From Macrotrachela quadricornifera (taxonomy: Eukaryota > Rotifera > Eurotatoria > Philodinida > Philodinidae), in assembly GCA_022393335.1 (NCBI GenBank), contig JAJEKB010020218.1, positions 474,104 through 538,103 on the forward strand: a stretch of DNA of 64,000 nt. Reading direction: 5' to 3'. The translations under genes and the position numbers were made by a program. Each line of letters opens with the position of its first letter. Positions within the stretch are counted from its first letter, which is position 1. Positions 24,417-36,400 of this stretch are shown here, one piece after another. The notes beneath the pieces were generated by a model that had not been told where the DNA came from, did no database searches, and saw nothing but the letters and a program-made list of their open reading frames with translations.

Positions 24417-25472
24417 TTATGTATAGTATAATTCAGCATTATTGAGACCTCTTCTATAACTTCCACCCATTACTAATACGTTTCCATTCAATAATTTAAC
24501 CGCAGCGTGTTCTGTTCGCGTATATATCATGTTTTCAGTGGTCATCCAAGTTCCTGATGATGGATCATATAATTCACTAGTATCCAAAGCATGCTCTCGA
24601 TTTCTTCCACCTATTACTAATACTTTGCCGTTGGATAATACAGTTGCTACATGTTGTGTTCGAGCATCATTCATGTTCCCAACGTTTGTCCATTTTCTTG
24701 ATAATGGATCATATAATTCAGCAGTATTGAGCGGATTACTATGACTATTTTGTCCACCAACCACTAACACTTTACCGTTTAATAACACAGATGCTGTATG
24801 ATGTGTTCGAGGAAAAGCCATGTCACCAACATTTGTCCATTTTCTTGATAATGGATCATATAACTCAGCAGTATTGAACACCTGAATCACATTTTGTCCA
24901 CCAGTCACTAATACTTTGCCGTTTAATAACACCGATGCTGTATGATACTTTCGACCGAAAGTCATGTTCCCAACATATGTCCATTTTCGTGATAATGGAT
25001 CGTATAACTCAGCAGTATTGTGTGTAGAAAAAGCTCTTTGTCCACCAACTACTAGCACTTTGCCATCTATCAACACAGATGCTGTATGATACTCTCGAGG
25101 ATTACTCATGTTACCAACATTTGTCCATTTTCCTGACAATGGATCATATAACTCAGCAGTTTTCGCTGCATCATATTCTCCTCCACCAGTTACTAGCACT
25201 TTACCATCTAATAATACGGATGCTGTATGATCTACTCGAGAAGCACTCATGTTACTAACACTTGTCCAATTTCTTGATAATGGATCGTATAATTCAGCAG
25301 TCTTCTTCACAGTATCCGAGTCAGACACACCATTATATCCACCAACTACTAACACTTTGCCGTTTAATAGTGTGGATGCTGTATGTTTTCTTCGAACAAA
25401 TCTCATGTTATTCACCAATGACCATCCTAGAACAAAACTTTGTAGTCGATTAATAATATATTTTACATACAT
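24417..25472 (-). CDS. Kelch-repeat beta-propeller protein (7 blades)
   Basis: A single exon of 351 codons with seven near-identical blades of about 45-50 residues. Each has HTAS.LLNGKVLVVGG (the double-Gly kelch motif) and then TAELYDPLSRKWT. Blades begin near residues 33, 84, 131, 179, 227, 278 and 326. The four-stranded blade pattern and seven-fold count fit one closed propeller, likely a protein-interaction scaffold. There is no signal peptide in the visible N-terminus, and the first residues (GWSLVNNMR) look like the end of an earlier blade, so an upstream exon may exist or the gene may be 5'-truncated. Blades are very alike at the nucleotide level, suggesting recent internal duplication or gene conversion. 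Confidence 0.8.
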   Translation of the reverse strand: MYVKYIINRLQSFVLGWSLVNNMRFVRRKHTASTLLNGKVLVVGGYNGVSDSDTVKKTAELYDPLSRNWTSVSNMSASRVDHTASVLLDGKVLVTGGGEYDAAKTAELYDPLSGKWTNVGNMSNPREYHTASVLIDGKVLVVGGQRAFSTHNTAELYDPLSRKWTYVGNMTFGRKYHTASVLLNGKVLVTGGQNVIQVFNTAELYDPLSRKWTNVGDMAFPRTHHTASVLLNGKVLVVGGQNSHSNPLNTAELYDPLSRKWTNVGNMNDARTQHVATVLSNGKVLVIGGRNREHALDTSELYDPSSGTWMTTENMIYTRTEHAAVKLLNGNVLVMGGSYRRGLNNAELYYT

Positions 25473-25899
25473 GAATGTCGCATTAATATATATAAAAACA
25501 TATTAAGAGTCTTTAGAATTAAAATCATATATTAAATAACTATAGCTTTCTTCTTTTTATGGCCGGGTGGGACAGGTTTTAGAATGTCTTCAGAACTGTA
25601 TTTATCGACCGGAAACAGCAAAAGTCTGAGACGACCCTAGATTTAGCGTTCAAAGAAAGGAGGCGCTGGTAAAAAATATCTGACAGACACATGATTAAAA
25701 TTCAGAGTGCTCTCGAGATGCACAAACCACCAGTCTAAAGACAAAAGAAGTCAATTGCAGAGTGATATGATTCAATTTTTGAAGACTTCATAGATCTGTT
25801 GATTAATAAGAAATTTGGTTTATATAGTAAAGACTCGTTGTATTCCAACTGCTTTCTTAAATACAATAGCATTGTATACCTTTTTTTTATACTCGAAAA
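25473..25899. other. Intergenic
   Basis: No coding sequence recognised upstream of the kelch gene. A GC-richer patch (GGCCGGGTGGGACAGG) at 25561-25576 stands out but matches nothing else that I could find in the window. Confidence 0.4.
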
Positions 25900-27925
25900 A
25901 GAAAACTCTACGAGGACTATCTCCTGAATGAATGCAGCTAACGAGCTGATCTTTTTATCATAAGAAAGAGGCTACTTTGGGGTGCAACGACATCCTATAT
26001 TCAGTGGGTTAATGTTCGATCAAGGTAGTTAGTTGTTATTGAACGTTTTGTGCGTCACCCAACAAAAACGTTTTTCATGCCTTCTCACTCAAACTTATTC
26101 TTCCTACACTGAGCGTGTGTAACCCGCCAAAAATACGATTTTTTTCCGAGAAAAAAACTCTTGTTATTGTATATTCATGAACATTTTCAATCATTCTTAG
26201 TTGAACGATGTTGACTAAGTTGTCTTGTAGACAGGATTTACTTTGATCACCAGTAAGTTTTATCATTCTTCCGAAATCTGATATAACTAATACTTTCTAA
26301 CAGCAATTTTCGCTTTTATTTTGTTTGTTCCCTAAATTTTAATTGCAAAATATGTCGTCTGTATTTTTTCTTACCTTGCACGCATTATAGCAATGGTGGG
26401 CATTTCGAAATCTTCATTATGCAATTTAAAGAACGAAATGAAGAGATTATGTGAACTTAGAGAAGCGCTGTTGATTCCAGTCAGTATCACAATTCCATCC
26501 TACCAAGATTTCATATAAAAAGCAGAATGTTTCAATTTGGGCCACATCTCACGAGATACCTACGATTCAACGAGAAGAACCTAGAATAATGTCTAGTTAG
26601 GCACCAATTCATGTATCGGAAGAAGTTGATAATAAAATTCATTATCAGTTCTATTTGTTCTCAGCAAAAAAAATCTCTCCAACGGTTACTGTTCTTGAAC
26701 GCCTTTTCACTGCTCATGCAGATTTTCCAGTTCGCTCATAGACAATTCTTCAAAGACATATGCATCTTATACAAAATGAAAAATAAAGTAAAGTTGATAC
26801 TTGATAATAATTTCTTTGTCACTCAAGGGACCTTTTATTTTCGAAAATCTACATAGTTAGTCGTTCAGCAATATCTGCTATGATCGATACGAAAGGATTT
26901 CACTTATCGTTCGTCGAAACTTTCAACTGTTCTAAAGATCATTTCATGACATCATCACATTTTATGGAATACATTAAAAAAGCAACTTTTCGTCTAACGG
27001 AAGATAACCGTAAATTCTGCTGAAGTTTTAATTGCTGAAATTTTGTATTTGAGACAAAGTTGTAGTGGACGAATAACTGTAGTCATCGGTAATGTCCCTT
27101 CATGGCAACCAGAACTCATAGAATACTCTGAACCTGCCAAAAGTCCGTGCGAAAAAAACCAGATAATTGAATGACTGCAAAATTATGATATATATTTCGG
27201 ATCTATGATAATTAGGTCGACGAAATCGTTCAAGAGTTCAATGTCGAAATATTGCGTTTTCCAGTGCGCCATTGTTCATTAAATCTGATTGAGATTACCT
27301 TGTCTGGATTGAAAGACTATGTTTGTAAAAACAATACTAGCTTTGTATTGAACAACGTTTATCAATTACTCATTGAATTCATCGCTAGCTTCGATGAAAA
27401 GGCTGACCAAGGTGCAGTTCGTCATGTTGAAAAGGTAGAAGCGAGATATAAAGCGGCGTATGAGTTTATGGAAAATACCATTGAGTCGCCATTAGACGAT
27501 GAAGAGTCAGATGTCGAAGTCGACAATCTTTCCGACATCAGTGATGATAATACATAGACTGATTTATTTTTTCTGTTACAGCTTTTTATTGTAACGAATT
27601 GAAAACGTTCATGAATATACAACAATAACAAGGATTTTTTCTCAGAAAATATCCCTTTTTTGGCAGGTTATATACACTCAGTGCAGGAAGAATAAATGAT
27701 AGAAAGGTCGGGTTTGCGTAGATTAAAAGAACACATCTTGAGCTATCGAATGATCATCTTGAAGTGAGAACTCATATGAAAAACATTTTGGTCCGGTGAA
27801 GCACAAAACGTTCAATGACAACTAACTACCTTGATCGGACGTTAACCCACTGAATATAGGATGCCGTTGTACTCCAGAATAGCTACATTCGTTCAGGAGA
27901 TATTCCTCGTAGATTTTTCCTCATT
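25900..27925 (+). mobile_element. Decayed DDE transposon with long terminal inverted repeats
   Basis: About 280 bp at 25900-26185 recurs inverted at about 27585-27925. Shared words include CTACGAGGA.TATCTCCTGAA, CATCCTATATTCAGTGGGTTAA, GATCAAGGTAGTTAGTTGT, ATTGAACGTTTTGTGC and CATGAA.ATTTTCAA. The interior has scattered transposase remains ending in a readable C-terminal piece. No clean target duplication was identified because the outermost bases are diverged. Confidence 0.7.
27252..27557 (+). pseudogene. C-terminal fragment of a Tc1-like DDE transposase
   Basis: The visible 101 residues start with LPVRHC.LN.IE in recognisable form, the segment carrying the last catalytic acidic residue in the Tc1-related family where P..HC.LNPIE.VW is typical, and then pass through an acidic C-terminal tail. 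About 130 bases upstream, a further piece (near 27130-27190) matches the preceding S.CEK..IIE.L region in a broken frame. The N-terminal half is not recognisable. It is flanked by the inverted repeats of the element described at 25900-27925. Confidence 0.6.
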
Positions 27926-28322
27926 TACTTTTGGCGCCGACAATAGCAATTGTTTGAATTTGTCCAGTCTCATCACAAAGCAGACAGGGATACCGAAATT
28001 TATTGAAATTGAAAAGCAGATCGAAATATTTAACATAAAGACAAGTAAACACAAGTAACGTTCGTCATTACGACTCGCTTGACCCTCGGTTGAAATCACT
28101 TAACAATTCAAGGCCTCTCTTATTGTCCATTATTGCCAGGAAGAAATATAGTATTTGAGGACCTATGGGTACCTTCCTAATATATATACTTGTAATACGA
28201 ATGTTCTTTTGACCTTTGAGCCTAACACAAATTCACAAACTATTTTTTCATATGACCCTCTCTACAGTCGAGGGAATTAAGTTTTCAAAAATTTTTTTTT
28301 CCTATAGCTAGTAAAAACTTAC

Positions 28323-30471
28323 TTGGCTCAAGAGAACCAACAAATGTATCACTTGTGTCTGTACATCCAGTCAAATCCGTTGTTGATTTCTTAAAAGTAT
28401 GACTTCTTGTTTCCATTATTCGTTGTAATCGTCGTATTTCTATTTTGACTGTAACTGATGATTTATCAGTACCATTGAATAGAGTACCTGTACTAAAACA
28501 AATTTTGTAAAGACCTTTTGGTGGTATGCTATCATATGGCCAATAAATGTTATCAATTTGATTTCCATCACCAACTTTTTCATGTTGACCTTTATCAAGA
28601 GTTGAATTAGTATGGGGTTTATCAAAATAGATTGTATTATTAAGTGGTGTTCGAATAATAATATGACCTTTACCGTTTTGACGAGACCATTGAGCAGTGA
28701 AACTTAAACTACCTCGTTTAATACATAGATTTTGCAGACATGCTTCATCCAATGAACATGTTTTTGATCCACATAAAATAGATGCAACATATGTATTATG
28801 ATTGGTGTCAAATGTAATTGACATGTTTGGTGTTATAGAAAATGTTCCTCGAGAAGGAATTTGCATAAATGGACCAATGTCGGAAGCTAGATAATAAATC
28901 AATTATATTGTTTAAAACAAACTTATTCACATGAACTTTTACCTTGTACACCGATAGTAGCAGATTTACCAGCATCAGATACATCAAGATAGATAAACTG
29001 AACAATACCAGGTTTAGATTCAAAGAATAAAACTTGAAAGTGATAGTATTCTTCTGGATGACTAGAACGAGCTGTATAGAATTCAAAGACAACAGTTCGA
29101 TTATGATTATTGCCATGGATAGTATAGTAGATTCCTTGAGATGTTCCATTTTCGATATACAAATAATCCCAGAATGGGAAAGCTTTTGCTCCTGGCATAT
29201 ACCGATCGACAGGCAAGTTCGTTTCAGGATCGCAGTTGTTACAGTAATCAAGACAGAGAAACTATTGAATAAAAGGTAAATTATATGAATGTCAATAGTA
29301 GCATAAGCGAAACCAAGTGGTGTGAGAGAGCTGTTTTCTTAATGGATATAAAAATATTTTGATGATATAAAATACATAGTTCAAAAAAATGTTTCACTGT
29401 CTTAAAAAAAGTCGATGTTACAAACAACCTTTGATAGTTATAACTAAAAGACTTCTCGACTAAAACCGTTTTAAGTTCTAGAATATCTGACTACAGTTAA
29501 TTGAAAAGGTTTAAAAACTGATATCCAACTGTGAAAACATAAAAAAAGTTGAACATTTTCATTAAAACTCTAAATATTCTCTACGGCATCCTCAGCGATT
29601 GAGATATATAAAAATAAAATAAATCAAACGGAACTGGTAGGAAGAATATTTACTTTTTGTAATAAAACGTTCAAGCAGTGTATGTTATTTAACCAATTTT
29701 TTTTTATAAAGCAACTTATTGGTAACACTCCATACACGTATGAATATAAACTTTACACACATTTAAAAGAAATAGCTGTCATTGTTCGCATAGAAAATCA
29801 TAGGAAATGGAATCACTCTCATCTTCAAACTCGATCGAAATATTCATGAGAATATTCTATGTGCAAAATTTCATCGCAATCGGATTATTCTTTGACGACT
29901 TATCATGTAAACGTAGGGCCGAATGTGTACACTGACTGATTCTGTAGATGATAAACTTTTTGAGTACACAAAAACGTGTAGATAATTATGGCAGTTTATT
30001 GACTAGAGTCACATGAGAAAGTACATCTTATTTATGTGAAGATGTACTAGCACATATCGGTGAGACTAACGGAAACGAGAGAAATGCATATATTCGAGAA
30101 TCTTAAATGTTCAAGTGACGCTTGCCGAACTCTATCGAAGAATATAGAATACTGTATAAAGCACTTTTAATCTATAACACTTACTCCACTTGTCGTTAGA
30201 TAAACATCATTTGTTGTCTTGTTGTAAAGACTAATGTTAAAAGGTAGAGAAACACTAACTGTTGTTCCATATAATGATCCATTGATAGCACCTTGCATAA
30301 GAACATTTGCATTAGTTAACTGAACGGAAGGTGTCATGCTACATACACCATGAGAACAACTTGTATAATTATCATCACATTTGTTATCTATAGTGCCACA
30401 ATTATTTCGATCAATTAAAATATTGACACAAGTTGCAGATGGTGATAGCGCATAGGGCCATACGCAAACAA
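28323..30471 (-). repeat. Cassette 4 of the secreted protein (last seen)
   Basis: Exons A4 30185-30471 (287 nt), B4 28943-29261 (319 nt) and C4 28323-28886 (564 nt). The A4-B4 intron is 923 bp and holds a fragment of the 20 kb/62 kb repeat (29822-29976). The donor after C4 (GTAAGT) is intact, so transcription units once continued downstream. Confidence 0.8.
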
Positions 30472-33400
30472 CTAGAAATATAACATCAGTTTTTTTTTAC
30501 ATATAGACATGAAAATAAAATATCGAAAGCAATACAAGATCATAATTATTTAGAGACTTTAAAAACTTTGAAACGAAATCTAAAAATTTGTCTTTAGAAT
30601 CGTTTATTGTTAGAATGACAAAACTGATGGTATGAATGATAATTTATATTATGTTACGAATTTGCAAATGTCATTCACAATGAATTTTCATATTGATTTA
30701 TTAACACATTTCATTTTCATGAATAGTTTTAACTAAATATTCTCACATAGTAATCGTTTAAGTTCTAAAGACAGATTATTATTATTATTTAATTTGAGAG
30801 ATATTCTTGCAAGTAAACAATCGATAGCTTGTGCTGCAGAAAATCCTCGAAAACGTCTGAATTAGTTACAAGTATTGTGTGAGTCAACTTTGCTGAGATA
30901 ATATATTCATTTGACTTTGGAAGCATTCGAATGTTCACATTAAAAATGAAAATATATGAAGAAAATAAAAATACTGTTTTTTATCACTTGTGACAGATTA
31001 AGTCAACTTTCAATAACAGATTGATTCAGAGCGTGCGTTTTATTCCACAAAAAAAAGAACATACTTGTTGAGTATGATCCAAGAAATGTATCACTTGTGT
31101 CTATACATTCATTTGACTTTGTTGTAGATTTTTTAAATGTATGAATTATTGTTTCCGGTGGTCGCTGAAAGTGTTCGATTTCGATTTTGACTGTAACTGG
31201 TGATTTGTCAGTACCATTGAATAGAGTACCTGTGCTAAAACAAATCTTATAAAAACCTTTTGGTGGCATGCTATTCAATGGCCAATAAATGTTATCAATA
31301 TGATTTCCATCACCAACTTGTTCATGTCGAGCTTGATCATCAGACGAATTAGTATGAGATTTACCAAAATAAATAGTATTGTTAAGTGGTGTTCGAACAA
31401 TAATATGACCTTTACCATTTTGACGAGACCATTGAGCACTAAATCTCAGATTCCCCTGTTCGACACACATACCTTGTATACATGCTTGATCCATTTCACA
31501 TGTATTTAATCCACATCGTCGAACAACAGTGTATGTATTATGATTGGTGTCGAATGTAATAGACATGTTTCTTAGCATATAAAATGGTTCTTTAGTCGAA
31601 TACTTTATAAATGGACCATGCATCGTACCTAGATTATAAATTAACGATATTGTTTAAGAACATATTCATTTATAAAAAATGTATACCTTGTATACCAACA
31701 GTAGCAGATTTTCCACTATCAGACATATTCAGATAAATGAACTGAACAATACCAGGTTTATCTTCAAAGAATAATACTTGAAAATGACAATATTGTTCTT
31801 TTCCTTTAGCTTCATCTTCGGGAACAGATGCATTGAATTCAAATACAGCAGTTCGATTAGGAGTATTACCATAAATTGTATAATAGATTCCTTCAGATGT
31901 TCCATTTTTGATTCGCAATTCGGCTAACATAGGAAAAGCTGTTGCACCAGTGTACTGGTCGACAAGATTTATGGGCAACTCATATGTAAATACTGTATAG
32001 TAAGGCCAAGTAGATGAACACTTTTCAAGACAGAAAACCTATTGAAAAAAAATATTATATATTGTGTAAATTCTAGTAATAGAAAGAATCAATTGAATTC
32101 ATCAAGGAATACTTTCGTCAATGGAGAATTCAGACTTAAAATAATATTTTGTGATTGTGATGGTATATTATGTGTATGATAAGTTTTTAATCAAAAATCT
32201 TAACATTATTATGTTGAGATAATAGGTCAGTTACATATCATATAAGGAAACATCCCCAACTGTGAAATCGCTTTTCAATTGATTCTATTACCATTCAACC
32301 ACTCTTGTTGAATAGTGAAAAGGTTTGTTTTGCTTTACTTTTCCACTCTTCTATTATCGACTTATGGAGATTTTATTGAATTTTTGGCCTATACGTATGG
32401 GAATATGTGAAAACCTAAATGACCAGATTTTGAGCTAAAATTTTATCCATAGACAGCACTCATAGTCATTAGAAAATTCTTAAAGTTTGAGCTGGAATAA
32501 AAATACTCTTGTCGACTATGAGAGCTGTCTATTGACAATATTTCAGCTCAAAATACGATTAAATCAAAATAGACTTTTTCACTACTCACTGAGACTCATC
32601 GAATGGCGATAGAACCAATCCAAAATCGATTTAACAGTTGGGGATATTCCCTCATTAACTCCAACGGAGATGTGCCGATAAGCTTCTTCTGTCAGAAACA
32701 CAATCAGTTAAGACACTCTTAATAATTAGATATATATTTGTGATATCGATTTACGTTTGAAAAACATAATTTCTTAATAAGAGTGAATTAAAGACAATAT
32801 ACTTACTCCACTTGTCGTCACAAAAACATTATTTTTCGTTATGTTGTATAGAGTAATATCAAAAGGTAAATTAACAGAAAAAACATTAGAAATTGCTGAT
32901 CCATTGATAGCTCCTTGCCAAATTATATTTGTCTTAGTTGATTGAATAACAGTCGATTTTTGACACACACCATCAGAACAAATTTTCGAAGTATCACTAC
33001 ACTTATGACCAACTTTTCCACAGTTATTTAGATCGTTTAACACATTAACACAAGTTTCCGATAGTGTTCGAACAAATGGCCAAATGCAGGTAGCTAAAAA
33101 TATATCTTATGTTAAAATAAGATATTGACGACACAAAACTAATCAGATTAATAATACAATTAGTCATCGCATAGAAAAAGTTTTTATATATTATTTCATC
33201 ATACATAAACTAATATTATTTTAGGAAAATTTCTATTATAATTTACAAGGAACAGTTATTGAAAAGATATGAAAAAAAAAAATAGAACTCTTCACGTTCC
33301 ATCTTATCATTGGATATTTTGTTTCTTTTTTTTTAGTATTACTCCTTAAATGATAGTAATAGTTTTCAATAAAAACAGTTTTTATCGTCTATTTTACTAT

Positions 33401-36400
33401 TATTCAATCAGTTAAATAGCAATCAAATACCATTAAAAAAAGTACAAGGAAAGATGATTTATCTTCTCATTATACTTTCAATAATAAATGTCTTCGAATT
33501 TCTTGATATTTTTCTACAGTTTTTATCATTGTAATAGTTCAAAATCTTTCTCAAATCGAAATCAGTAATTAAACTAAACATACCTTTTGGATATAATCCA
33601 ATAAATGTATCACTCGTCTCTATACATTCACCTAATTTTGCTGTAGATTTATTAAAACTACGCATTATTGTTTCTATTGCTCGTCGTAATCGTCGGATTT
33701 CTATTTTGACTGTAACTGATGATTTATCGTTACCATTGAATAGAGTACCTGTACTAAAACAAATTTTGTAAAGACCTTTTGGTGGGATGTTATCATATGG
33801 CCAATAAATATTATCAATATGATTTCCATCACCAACGTTTTCATGTCGACCTTGATCAAGAGTTGAATTAGTATGAGGTTTATCGAAATAAATAGTATTA
33901 TTAAGTGGTGTTCGAATAATAATATGACCTTTACCATTTTGACGAGACCATTGAGCAGTGAAACTTAAACTACCTCGTTTAATACATAGATTTTGTAGAC
34001 ATATTTCATCCAATGAACATGTTTTTGATCCACATAAAATAGATGCAACATATGTATTATGATTGGTGTCAAATGTAATTGACATATTTGGCAGTACAGA
34101 GTATGGTTCTCGAAAAGGATACTGCATAAATGGACCGTTTTTCGGAGCTAGACAACATAATTAAGTGTTAAACAAGAAATTATTCATTGATAGAATATTT
34201 TACCTTGTACACCAATAGTAGCAGATCTGGCAGCATCAGATATATCAAGATAAATAAACTGAACAATACCAGGTTTATCTTCAAAGAATAATACTTGAAA
34301 ATGGCAATATTGTTCTTGATTGTAAAATAGAGTTCCAAAGTATTCAAATATAACAGTTCGATTAGGAATATTGCCATTAATAGTATAGTAGATTCCTTCA
34401 GATGTTTCACTATTGATACCTAATTTGGTATAAAATGGAAAAAGTGTTGCACCAGAAAATACGACAAATGGCAATTCATATGTTGGATAAGGATCGTCAT
34501 CAAAAAGGCTTGGACACTCATCAAGACAGAAAACCTATTGAAAAAAAAACATGATATATCGTTTAAATCTCATTAATAGAAACAAACAGTTGAATTCATT
34601 TTAGAATAGTTTCATCAATGGAGAATACAGACTTTAAGTCTATGGGGGAGGGGAAGGGAAATTTTCGATAAGAACAAAATTGCGCCCATCAATTTTCTGA
34701 CTAAAAACTTTTTTACAATCGTCAGAAGGAATTAACTTTAAATTTGTCTTAGAAATTTTTGTGAGAGAGATTGAATATATTGTATATTTCAACTGCTTGT
34801 ATCTATATTATTTAAATAAAATTCTGCCTATTTCTCTGTTTTGAGAAAAAAATCTTCATTTAAGTTTGAATTTGTGTATACCCAAGTTTTCTGTAGACTT
34901 AATATTGCCTAACGAGTTGGTTATCAAGACAGAATTACAGTCAACAGACTTACCCCATCTGTCAACACAAAAACACGATTTGTCGTTGTGTTGTATAGAG
35001 TAATATTGAATGGTAGGACCGCATACCTATCTTTACTAAATATTGATGTGTTGAGAGCTCTATTGTATATTATATTTGGTTCTATTAGTTGGATAGCAGG
35101 TGCCATACTACATACGCCGCCATAACAGCTATTGTAAGTATCATTACACTTATAATCAACTTTACCACAGTTGTTTCGATCCATTAATACATTGATACAA
35201 GTTGCTGATGATGTTAGAGCAAATGGCCATTTACAAACAACTAGAAATACATATTTATATATACAGATGTAAAAATCAAATAAGTAAAAAGTCTATTCAA
35301 ATGTGATAATTATCAGAATTCTAAAACTAATTTTAAATGGTAATAGAAAGAATCTTTCGAACTGAACAAGAGTTAGATAATATTTATCTAGTTTTTCTGC
35401 GTGTAATAGTCGAAATCATTGTCAAATGCCATTCTGCGACTATTTTTCTACTTGAGATAATTTCATAATTGAATTTATTTTTTTACATACATCATCTTCC
35501 TCCTGCATAAAGTATCAAAACATACCTGTTGAATATGTTCCAATAAATGTATCGCTAGTATTCACACATTCAGCTAAATTTGTTGCAGATTTATTAAATG
35601 TATGAATCATTGTTTGTATTGCTATTTGTAAGTGTCGGATTTCAATTTTGACTGTAACTGGTGATTTATCATTACCATTGAATAGAGTACCTGTACTAAA
35701 ACAAATCTTATAAAAACCTTTTGGTGGTATACTATTTAATGGCCAATAAATATTATCAACTTGACTACCATCGTCAACTTGTTCATGTTGACCTTGATCA
35801 AGAGTTGAATTAGTATGAGATTTATCGAAATAAATAGTATTGTTAAGTGGTGTTCGAACAATAATATGACCTTTACCATTTTGACGAGACCATTGCGCAG
35901 TAAAACTTAAACTACCTCGTTTAGTACATAGATTTTGTATACATATTTCATCCAATGAACATGTTTTTGATCCACATAAAATAGATGCAACATATGTATT
36001 TTTTCTTGTGTCAAATGTAATTGACATATCTGTTATGACAGGTGATGTTTGTCGAGAAGGATATTGCATAGATGGACCAGTGCTTGAACCTAGATAATAA
36101 ATAAATGGGATTAAAATTCACTCATATAAATTTTAACCTTGTACACCAATCGTAGCATATTTTCCATCATCAGCAACACCGAAATAGTGAAATTGAACAA
36201 TGCCAGGATTATCTTCAAAGAATGAGATTTGAAAATGAGAATATTTTCCTTTTTCTTGATCTTCCACTCCAGAAACAGTTGCATAATATTCAAATACAAG
36301 AATTCGATTATGAGTATTACCATTAATAGTATAATAAATTCCTTGAGATGTTCCCTTATTAATAGACACAGTTTCAGAAAATGGAAAAGCTGTTGCACTT

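Noticed and set aside
24529..25506. Plus-strand frames opposite the kelch gene
   Set aside because: Antisense shadows of the repeated kelch blades.
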